Below are positions 9,201 through 16,231 of a stretch of 40,070 nucleotides of DNA, one piece after another. The number at the start of each line of letters is the position of its first letter. Position 1 is the first letter of the stretch. The notes beneath the pieces were generated by a model that was given only the letters and a program-made list of their open reading frames with translations, searched no databases and was not told the DNA's origin. The DNA is taken from contig JASJCB010000058.1 of assembly GCA_030066195.1 (NCBI GenBank), forward strand, positions 1 to 40,070. The letters are read 5' to 3'. A program made the position numbers and the translations under genes. The stretch comes from Acidobacteriota bacterium. GTDB lineage: Bacteria; Acidobacteriota; Holophagae; Acanthopleuribacterales; Acanthopleuribacteraceae.

Positions 9201-12200
9201 CTTTACCACCGTCCCTGACATGTTCTCTCTTTATCGGCAAGGTGAAACAGAAGGTGGACCCATGAGAAGGACCCTCCGATTCGACCCAGATGCGGCCGCC
9301 GTGGGTTTCGACGACTTTGCGCACCATGGTCAGACCGATGCCCGTGCCCTCGATCGTCTGGTCCAGCCTGTCGAAGAGGTCGAATATTTTGTGGTGATAG
9401 GCGGGGTCGATGCCGATGCCGTTGTCGGACACATAAAAAACGGGCTCAGACCCATCCCGGCGACAACCGATCTCGATGACCGGCTCCGTTTGATCGCCCA
9501 TGAATTTGACCGCGTTTTCAACCAGGTTTTGCAGCATCATCACCAGGCGGGGCCCGTCCACGCGAACCACGGGCAGATCGGAACCGACGAGGACGCGCGC
9601 GCCCCGTTCGGTGACGGCGCCCTCCACCAACTTGACGGCCTGTTCTACCGGTTGGGCGAAGGGAATATCCTCGCGAGGGTTGTCCAGGCGGCCGATCCGG
9701 GACAACTTGAGCAGGTCGTCCAACAACTCGCCCATGGTTCCCGAGGCGGCATAGATGCGTTCGATATAGCGATCGGTTTCCTCGGGTTTGCCCTGGGCGA
9801 TCTTCTTTTTCAGCATACCGAGAAAACCTCGGATGGTAATCAGCGGGCTCTTCAGGTCATGGGACACGGTGTAGGTGAACTGTTCCATCTCCGAATTTTT
9901 CATCCTCAAGTCCTGCTCGGTTTTGGCGCGCGCGGCGATTTCCCGATTGAGCCTCCGGTTGATTCGGCTCAGTTCCCTGTTTCTCCTGCGAATACTCCTG
10001 GTCACGATTTGATGGATCGCAAATCCCAAGAGCAGAAGGAAGGTGATGCTCAAGACCCGGAACCAACGGGTCATCCAGAACGGCGGCACGATGCGAAGCG
10101 CCACCGAGGCGCCCGTCTCGTTCCAAACGCCGTCGTTATTGGAACCTTTAACCCTGAACGTGTAGATACCGGGGTCCAGGTTGGTGTAGTTGGCGAACCT
10201 TATGGATGAATCGGGGTAGATCCAGTCGGGATCGAAGCCCTCCATGCGATAGGCATAGCGGTTTTGCTCAGGGTCGACGAAGTCGAGCGCGGCAAACTCG
10301 AACGTGATGAAATTTTCCCGGTAGTGCACCTCGATGGCGTCGAGGTCCATAATCGGCGCCTCGAAGCGAACCGGGCGATCGAAAATTTTGAAACCGGTTA
10401 TAGCGATCGGCGGAATATGGGGATTGTCCTGAACCTGTTCGGCAAAAAAGGAATCGGCTCCTTTCCGGCCGCCGAAGAACAATTCTCCACTGCCGGTTTT
10501 GCAAAAGGCGCTTTTTTCAAAGCTCAGATTCAAGAGGCCGTCCTTGGAACCATAATTCCTGAAGACACCCGTGCGGGGATCGAACTTCGACAATCCCTGG
10601 GGTGTGCTCAACCACAGAAAACCGCCGTCGTCTTCCAACAGGCCGTGAATGACATTGCTGGGGAGACCGTCTTGTTCCGTGTAGTAGTTGAACTTCTTCG
10701 TTTGCCGGTCAAAGCGGTTCAAGCCGTTCCAAGTGCCCACCCAGAGCATGCCGGCGTGGTCCTCGTGGATGACTCTCACTTTATCGAAGCTCAAGCTTTG
10801 CGGGTCGTTCACATCGTTGCGATACCTGGTATGGGTTTCACGCTCGGGATCGAAATCCAACAAGCCGCCGTCCGTTCCCAGCCAGAGGTTTCCCGACCGG
10901 TCCTCATAGATATCGCGGACCTTGTCGATGGGGTGCACGGATGATTGGGGCTTCCAAATATAACGGCGAAAGTGGTCCTTTTCTCTGACGTATCGGTGCA
11001 GCCCGCCCTTGGCGCCCACCCAAAGGGTTCCGCGTGAATCGACCAAAAGCGATCGGATATTGAATTTGATCAGGCTGTGCGGGTTTTGCTCCTGAGAGCC
11101 ATAGTTTGTGAAGCTTCCCGAGGCCGGGTCCAACCTATCCAAGCCCCCGCCGTCGGTGCCGATCCAGATATAACCTTCGGGATCTTCGACAATGGCTCGG
11201 ATATTGTTCTGGATAAGACTGTCAGCCTGATCCGGCCGGTGGCGATAGTAGGCAAATCTTTCCCCGGCGGGGTCATAGCGGATGACGCCGTCGGCCAATG
11301 TTCCGAACCACAGACGTCCCCGGCTGTCTTCATAGATCGCCGTTACGTGATTTGTATCGGATTCGTCGGTAACATCGAGCCAATGCCGGAAGGGACGGTT
11401 CAAATACCTTATTTTCATAAGGCCGCCGTCATCCCCTCCCAGCCAGATGATTCCCGACTGATCTTCGAAGATGCTCCTTATCTGGCTGCCCGAGTTCACC
11501 ACCGGGTTGAATTTCTGCTTTTCCGGGTCAAAAGTCTGTAACATACCGCTTTGGGTACCGACCCAAAAGACTCCTTCTCCGTCCATATAGAGTGCCGAAA
11601 CATGGTTGTCGAGATGGATGTCCGGTTTATTCGGATCGGGCAGGTAGCGCGTAAAACGGTCCCCGCCGTCATAACGGTACACCCCCTGAGTGCTTGCGCC
11701 GAACCAAATGACGCCTGACCTGTCTTCGACGATGCCGTTGATGCTGGCAAAGGTCCGGCCTTCAAAGCCGGAGATCGTATTTTTGACCGGGTCATACCGA
11801 TACAATCCCTTGAGTTCGGTTCCAATCCAAAGATGACCCTTCCGGTCTTCCAGGATCGCATTGATCCGCGCCTCGCCGAGACTGAAGGTGTCCGGCAATT
11901 CGTTCCGGAAGGAAATAAAACGGTCTCGTTCCCGGTCATAGCGATTCAAACCGCCGCCGCTGGTGCCGATCCAGAGTACACCCTGCCTGTCGCAATAAAC
12001 CACTTCGATATCGTCATAACTGATACTGTAGGCATCGCCGGCGTCATAATAGTATCTTTTCACTTTTTCGGAAACGGGGTCGAACCGGTTCAAACCGTTG
12101 TTGGTGGCCAGCCACAGCATCCCCTCCGTGTCCCTGCAGATGGAATAGACCTTGTAACCGGACAGGGACGTGGGATCCCCCGGCCTGTTTCTGTAGATGG

Positions 12201-12417
12201 TAAAGGTGTAACCGTCGTATTTATTGAGACCGTCATAGGTACCGATCCACAAATAACCGTCGGGATCCTGCATCATGCTGCGGATCGAGTTCATCGACAG
12301 GCCCTGCTCCACGGTGATCCGTTCCGTCTTGAACTGTGTTTCCTGCGTGTGAGCGGGTCCGGCCGCGGTCAGAATGATGAGCCGGCAGAGCCATGCCGCC
12401 CGGGTCAAGCGTTCCAA
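9190..12417 (-). CDS. propeller / Y_Y_Y sensor histidine kinase (kinase 2)
   Basis: This 1075-residue paralogue of kinase 1 starts at TTG 12415-12417, only 3 bases after the receiver gene stop; AGGGTGG at the end of that gene serves as ribosome site, so translation is likely coupled. A signal peptide (LCRLIILTAAGPAHTQ) precedes propeller blades (about 30-690), Y_Y_Y (about 713-773, FANYTNLDPGIYTFRVKGS), one membrane helix (about 788-803), coiled coil, HisKA with His853 in YTVSHDLKSPL, and HATPase motifs VENAVKF, DNGIGID and GTGIGLTM. All catalytic residues are present, and there is no receiver. Similarity to kinase 1 is high throughout, both in the sensor and at DNA level near the 3' end, so the pair looks like a tandem duplication. 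Differences lie mainly in the first five or six blades, which would be the place for different ligand specificity. The partner is probably the receiver encoded just upstream. Confidence 0.93.
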   Translation of the reverse strand: MERLTRAAWLCRLIILTAAGPAHTQETQFKTERITVEQGLSMNSIRSMMQDPDGYLWIGTYDGLNKYDGYTFTIYRNRPGDPTSLSGYKVYSICRDTEGMLWLATNNGLNRFDPVSEKVKRYYYDAGDAYSISYDDIEVVYCDRQGVLWIGTSGGGLNRYDRERDRFISFRNELPDTFSLGEARINAILEDRKGHLWIGTELKGLYRYDPVKNTISGFEGRTFASINGIVEDRSGVIWFGASTQGVYRYDGGDRFTRYLPDPNKPDIHLDNHVSALYMDGEGVFWVGTQSGMLQTFDPEKQKFNPVVNSGSQIRSIFEDQSGIIWLGGDDGGLMKIRYLNRPFRHWLDVTDESDTNHVTAIYEDSRGRLWFGTLADGVIRYDPAGERFAYYRHRPDQADSLIQNNIRAIVEDPEGYIWIGTDGGGLDRLDPASGSFTNYGSQEQNPHSLIKFNIRSLLVDSRGTLWVGAKGGLHRYVREKDHFRRYIWKPQSSVHPIDKVRDIYEDRSGNLWLGTDGGLLDFDPERETHTRYRNDVNDPQSLSFDKVRVIHEDHAGMLWVGTWNGLNRFDRQTKKFNYYTEQDGLPSNVIHGLLEDDGGFLWLSTPQGLSKFDPRTGVFRNYGSKDGLLNLSFEKSAFCKTGSGELFFGGRKGADSFFAEQVQDNPHIPPIAITGFKIFDRPVRFEAPIMDLDAIEVHYRENFITFEFAALDFVDPEQNRYAYRMEGFDPDWIYPDSSIRFANYTNLDPGIYTFRVKGSNNDGVWNETGASVALRIVPPFWMTRWFRVLSITFLLLLGFAIHQIVTRSIRRRNRELSRINRRLNREIAARAKTEQDLRMKNSEMEQFTYTVSHDLKSPLITIRGFLGMLKKKIAQGKPEETDRYIERIYAASGTMGELLDDLLKLSRIGRLDNPREDIPFAQPVEQAVKLVEGAVTERGARVLVGSDLPVVRVDGPRLVMMLQNLVENAVKFMGDQTEPVIEIGCRRDGSEPVFYVSDNGIGIDPAYHHKIFDLFDRLDQTIEGTGIGLTMVRKVVETHGGRIWVESEGPSHGSTFCFTLPIKREHVRDGGKDVA
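9277..9310. repeat. 34-nt exact direct repeat shared by kinase 1 and kinase 2 genes (copy 2)
   Basis: Identical to 6006-6039, at the corresponding place in the ATPase domain of kinase 2. The two copies are in the same orientation, about 3.3 kb apart, which is the length of one kinase gene. Confidence 0.8.
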
Positions 12418-12420
12418 TAC

Positions 12421-12861
12421 TTACGCCACCCTACAGTTCCAACCCAGCCAGTAAAAACCCAGCGTCTCCAGCATGTCGGCGTACTTGCCGAAATCGACGG
12501 GTTTGACCAGGTAGCTGTTGGCATGGTACTCGTACGCCCGATTGACATCTGCCGGTGCATTGGAAGTGGTCAGAATGACGACCGGAATCGTCTGCACCTG
12601 TTGGGAATCCTTGATTTTTTTAAGGACATCCAGGCCGCTGACCTTGGGAAGGCGCAAATCCAGCAGGATCAGATCCGGTCGCGGACTGTCTTCCGAATCG
12701 GCATAAGGCCCTTCCCGAAAGAGATATTCCAAGGCAGCCTTCCCATCCATGAGGTGAAGCACCTTGTCGATCATTTGACCTTCTTCAAGACAATGCATCA
12801 CGATTTCGGCGTGATCGGGGTTATCCTCAACAAGCAGGATGTGGAACGGTTTCTTTTTCAT
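12421..12861 (-). CDS. single-domain response regulator (Rcp1-type receiver)
   Basis: This cytoplasmic phosphoacceptor is 146 residues long and consists of one REC domain with no output domain. The chosen start, ATG at 12859-12861, has GGAG 6 bases upstream; the open frame extends further up but only inside the end of kinase 3, which overlaps by 35 bases. Motifs are FHILLVEDNPDHAEI (acidic Glu12 and Asp13), phospho-acceptor Asp68 in LILLDLRLPKVSG, Thr98/Thr99 in VVILTTS, and Lys120 in SYLVKPVDF. The insertion GPYADSEDSPRPD before the phosphorylation strand and the EDNPDH start are typical of Rcp1-like receivers that pair with phytochrome-type and other HisKA kinases. It lies between kinase 3 and kinase 2 in one operon, so it is probably the shared receiver of all three kinases. 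How the signal goes on is not visible: it may act by protein contact, as a phosphate sink, or in a relay. Confidence 0.93.
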   Translation of the reverse strand: MKKKPFHILLVEDNPDHAEIVMHCLEEGQMIDKVLHLMDGKAALEYLFREGPYADSEDSPRPDLILLDLRLPKVSGLDVLKKIKDSQQVQTIPVVILTTSNAPADVNRAYEYHANSYLVKPVDFGKYADMLETLGFYWLGWNCRVA

Positions 12862-15800
12862 TTGGTTCTCCAGGAGGAATGTTTTTCTCAATGATCGGTA
12901 AGCTGAAGCAAAAGGTAGAGCCCCGGTCGAGGCCTTCCGACTCGACCCAGATCCGTCCACCGTGGGTAAGGACTACTTTACGAGCAATCGCCAAACCGAT
13001 GCCGGTGCCGTCGACGGATTGGTCCAACCTGTCGAAAAGCTCGAATACTTTATCGTGGTAGTCGGGCTCGATGCCGATTCCGTTGTCGCTGACATAAAAG
13101 GCCGGCTCGTCGCCGTCCTGTCGGAACCCGATCTCGATCCGCGGTTTTTTTTGGTTACCCATGAATTTGACCGCGTTTTCGATCAGGTTTTGCAGCAACG
13201 CCGAAAGTCTGGGAAGGTCCCCGCGCACCATGGGTAATGTCGGCAAAACAACGACCTCCACGCCCCGTCCGGCAACGGTCCCGTCTAGATTGCGGAGAAC
13301 TTCCGGCACCAGTTCGTTCATGGCGATCTCCGTCCGAGGATTATCTATTCGGCCCACACGGGAAAATTCGAGCAGGTCGTCCAGTAACTGTTGCATGGAG
13401 CCTGAAGCCGTGTAGATGCGGTTGAGATAGTGCCGCACTTCCGTGATCGTCGGTTTCGGAATCTTTCTCTCCAACATGCCCAGAAAACTCCGGATGGTGA
13501 TCAGCGGGCTCTTGAGATCATGGGAAACAGTATAGGTGAATTGTTCCAACTCCTCGTTTTTCAGCTTCAATACCCGCTCGGTTCTGACATGTGCGGCAAT
13601 CTCTCGATTGAGCAGGGCATTGACCGCCTCCAGATTGCTGTTTCTTTCTCGGATATTATGCGTCACGATCCGGTGAATCACCAGGGTCAAAGCCAGGATG
13701 GTTAGGATACAGGAGGTTATGAACCACCTGGTTCTCCAATAGGGCGGTTTGATGTAAAGCCGGACCGAGGCGCCCGCGTCGTTCCAAACACCGTCGTTGT
13801 TCGAGCCTTTGACCTTGAAGGTATACCTGCCCGGGTTCAGGTTCGTGTAATTGGCAAAACGCACCGAACCGTTATCCACCCAATCGGGATCGAAACCCTC
13901 CAGTTGATAAGCATATTGGTTTTTTTCCGGATTGAAAAAGTCGAGCGCGGCGAATTCAAAGGAAATGAAATTATCGCGGTAGGGTATTTCAATCTCCGTG
14001 ACGTCTGTGATCGCCCGGTCAAACTGCATGGAAACGCCGAACTTTTTAAAATCGGTGAGAATGATATTGGGGATATGCCGATTGCCGGTGATATCGCCGG
14101 GGTGAAAGGAATCGACACCGTTGAGCCCTCCAAAAAACATTTCGCCGTCGGCTGCCTTGAAGTCGGCCCTCTTTTCGAAATGGCTGTTCAAAAGGCCGTC
14201 ATCTTTTTTGGTGAAATTAGTAAAGGTTTCCGTTGTGGGATTGAATCGGGACAAACCTTTAGGCGTGCTCATCCACAGGTTCCCGAACTCGTCTTCCAGC
14301 AAGCCCAGGATGACTCGGCTGAGCAGACCGTCTTTCTCGATATAGTGCGTAAACCTTTGTGTTAGGCGATCGAATTTATTCAAACCGCCCGGGGTGGCCA
14401 GCCAGAGCGTGCCCGCGTTATCTTGATGGATGTCCCTGACTTTGTTATTGCTCAAGCTATTCGGGTTTTCCGCTTCATTGCTGTATCTTACATAGGTCTT
14501 CGTTTGGGGATCGACCCGCAAAAGACCGATATCCGTGCCCACCCAAAGGACCTCCGGGCTTTCCTCATGGATACTGCGAATTTTATTGATGCCGGCCAGG
14601 CGGCCGCCTTCCTCTTTCCAAAGGTAACGCACAAAGCGGTCACGCGCCCGGTCATAACGGTGCAATCCGCCGTTCAAGCCCACCCATAGTGTTCCCGAAT
14701 TTCCCTCGTAGAGTACCCGAACTCTGTCGTTGATCAAGCTGAGCGGATTGCCCTTTTCATGCGGGTAAGCCTTGAACTCCGTTGTGCCCCGGTCCAATTT
14801 CAACAGGCCCGTTTTGTTTCTGCCGACCCACAGTGAACCGGAAACATCCGCGCAAACGGCGGTAATGAAATTGTCCTTATCGAAAGGCTCGGCCAGGCTT
14901 GGATAATGGATGAAGGTCTTCCGTTCGGGGTCGTATGCATCGAGGCCGTTCTTCAAGGTGCCGAACCAGAAAACCCCCGACTTGTCTTCGCAAATCGCGG
15001 TAATATGCCGCCCGTTCAAGCTCTCGGCTTTATTCGGGTCATGGCTCCAATGGACGAAAGGCTGTTGTGGGAATATTTTGATCGCCCCTTTTGTTTCCGT
15101 GCCGAGCCAGATGATACCTGAACGGTCTTTGTAGATGGAACCGACGGGGACCTCCGCCATCTCGGTAAAGTTGACCGCATGTTGCTCGTCGGGCAGCATG
15201 TTGCTTAAGATACCTTTTATGAAACTCCCGGTATATTTACCCATAAAAGCATGTCTCGTAATGTGACTCGGATTAAAATCTTCAATCTGAAGCTGGGAGA
15301 ATGACTCAGTCTCCGGGTGATACCGATTGAGAACGCTATTGGTGATAAACCAAAGGGAACCGGAATCATCTTCGAATACGCCGTCGTTCTCGAGCGTGTA
15401 GAGGGCGCCGGCGCTGCCGTCGCTTTTGTAGTTTATAAATGATTCGGTTTTGGGATCGTATCTGAACAACCCTTTCTCATCCGTTCCAATCCAGATCCGT
15501 TCGGAGCTGTCGTTAAAAACAAAGCGTACACCCACCACCTCTTGAGAGCCGGGGTAACGCGTCATTATCGCCCCTTCTTGAGAGGTTTTAAAGACGCCGG
15601 CGCCGGTACCGACCCACAGTGTTCCATGGATGTCTTCGCAAATCGCGGTAATCTTCTGGTGTTCTATACCCATGGGTTCGTTTTCCTCATAGGCGTAACG
15701 GATGAACTTTTCCGAGGTTCTGTCGAATCTGTTAAGCCCTGAGCTGGTGCCGACCCACATGGTTCCGGCTCGATCCTCGTGGAGGATCGCAACGCGACCC

Positions 15801-16156
15801 TCGGATAGAGAGTGAGGATCCAGCGGATCGGCATTATAGACCTTGACCCGATAGCCGTCGTACTTGTTGAGACCGTTGGTGGTTCCAAACCACATGATCC
15901 CCAGCCGGTCTTGGAGAATACTGGTCACCCGGTTGACCGAGAGGCCGTGTTCCGTCGTGATGAACTCGTATCTCATGTTTCGCACCTGAGCTTGCAACGG
16001 GGTTGAGCAGGACATGAACACCACCAGTGCCCAAAGGGCGTGACGGCCGGGCTGAATACCTATGCCGCCGGCATGGTATGTTTCCTCCGCCTTCTTCAAT
16101 CTCTTGTGATCAGGGGTTTCTGTCCGGGCGAAGAAGAAGGGATCGACAAAAAACAT
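12827..16156 (-). CDS. propeller / Y_Y_Y sensor histidine kinase (kinase 3)
   Basis: This third sensor kinase of the operon has 1109 residues from ATG at 16154-16156, which has AAAAGGA 4 bases upstream. An ATG at 16186 is in frame but lies in the loop of a perfect hairpin. A long N-terminal stretch precedes a hydrophobic segment (ALWALVVFMSCSTPLQAQ). Propeller blades follow to about residue 715, then Y_Y_Y (about 739-799), a membrane helix (ITSCILTILALTLVIHRIV), HisKA with His879 in YTVSHDLKSPL, and HATPase motifs IENAVKF, DNGIGIE and GTGIGLAIA. Catalysis looks intact. It is clearly more distant from kinases 1 and 2 than they are from each other, and has an extra linker around residues 300-330 (FMGKYTGSFIKGILSNMLP) within the propeller. 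Its 3' end overlaps the receiver gene. It probably phosphorylates that receiver in response to an extracytoplasmic ligand. Confidence 0.92.
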   Translation of the reverse strand: MFFVDPFFFARTETPDHKRLKKAEETYHAGGIGIQPGRHALWALVVFMSCSTPLQAQVRNMRYEFITTEHGLSVNRVTSILQDRLGIMWFGTTNGLNKYDGYRVKVYNADPLDPHSLSEGRVAILHEDRAGTMWVGTSSGLNRFDRTSEKFIRYAYEENEPMGIEHQKITAICEDIHGTLWVGTGAGVFKTSQEGAIMTRYPGSQEVVGVRFVFNDSSERIWIGTDEKGLFRYDPKTESFINYKSDGSAGALYTLENDGVFEDDSGSLWFITNSVLNRYHPETESFSQLQIEDFNPSHITRHAFMGKYTGSFIKGILSNMLPDEQHAVNFTEMAEVPVGSIYKDRSGIIWLGTETKGAIKIFPQQPFVHWSHDPNKAESLNGRHITAICEDKSGVFWFGTLKNGLDAYDPERKTFIHYPSLAEPFDKDNFITAVCADVSGSLWVGRNKTGLLKLDRGTTEFKAYPHEKGNPLSLINDRVRVLYEGNSGTLWVGLNGGLHRYDRARDRFVRYLWKEEGGRLAGINKIRSIHEESPEVLWVGTDIGLLRVDPQTKTYVRYSNEAENPNSLSNNKVRDIHQDNAGTLWLATPGGLNKFDRLTQRFTHYIEKDGLLSRVILGLLEDEFGNLWMSTPKGLSRFNPTTETFTNFTKKDDGLLNSHFEKRADFKAADGEMFFGGLNGVDSFHPGDITGNRHIPNIILTDFKKFGVSMQFDRAITDVTEIEIPYRDNFISFEFAALDFFNPEKNQYAYQLEGFDPDWVDNGSVRFANYTNLNPGRYTFKVKGSNNDGVWNDAGASVRLYIKPPYWRTRWFITSCILTILALTLVIHRIVTHNIRERNSNLEAVNALLNREIAAHVRTERVLKLKNEELEQFTYTVSHDLKSPLITIRSFLGMLERKIPKPTITEVRHYLNRIYTASGSMQQLLDDLLEFSRVGRIDNPRTEIAMNELVPEVLRNLDGTVAGRGVEVVVLPTLPMVRGDLPRLSALLQNLIENAVKFMGNQKKPRIEIGFRQDGDEPAFYVSDNGIGIEPDYHDKVFELFDRLDQSVDGTGIGLAIARKVVLTHGGRIWVESEGLDRGSTFCFSLPIIEKNIPPGEPNEKETVPHPAC

Positions 16157-16173
16157 AGGTTCCTTTTCGAGAC

Positions 16174-16196
16174 GGCACGAGCGCATTGCTCGTGCC
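16174..16196 (-). promoter_or_regulatory. perfect hairpin in the receptor-kinase 3 intergenic leader
   Basis: A 9-bp perfect inverted repeat (GGCACGAGC / GCTCGTGCC) closes a 5-base loop just upstream of kinase 3. On the minus strand no U tract follows, so it is not a normal terminator. It sits about 18 bases before the likely start codon, close to the ribosome site, and could set the ratio of receptor to kinase by blocking decay or translation. Confidence 0.5.
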
Positions 16197-16210
16197 TTAT
16201 CCAGGTTTAA

Positions 16211-16229
16211 AGAGGCCCTCGAGAGCCTC
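16211..16229 (-). terminator. weak hairpin after the TonB-dependent receptor gene
   Basis: GAGGC / GCCTC arms (on the minus strand followed by TTTAAA) lie right after the receptor stop codon. The stem is 5 bp plus a self-complementary CTCGAG core and the T run is only three bases. At best it is a partial terminator or attenuator inside the operon. Confidence 0.35.
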
Positions 16230-16231
16230 GG

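Noticed and set aside
9220..10209. 329-codon open frame on the plus strand opposite kinase 2
   Set aside because: It is antisense to the conserved ATPase, HisKA and Y_Y_Y regions of kinase 2, has no ribosome site, and its sequence is a mirror of the kinase codon pattern. Similar long plus-strand frames opposite kinase 3 and the receptor were dropped for the same reason.
12862..12960. Upstream extension of the receiver gene
   Set aside because: The extra 33 codons lie wholly within kinase 3, lack a ribosome site, and precede the true REC start, which has GGAG 6 bases before ATG 12861.
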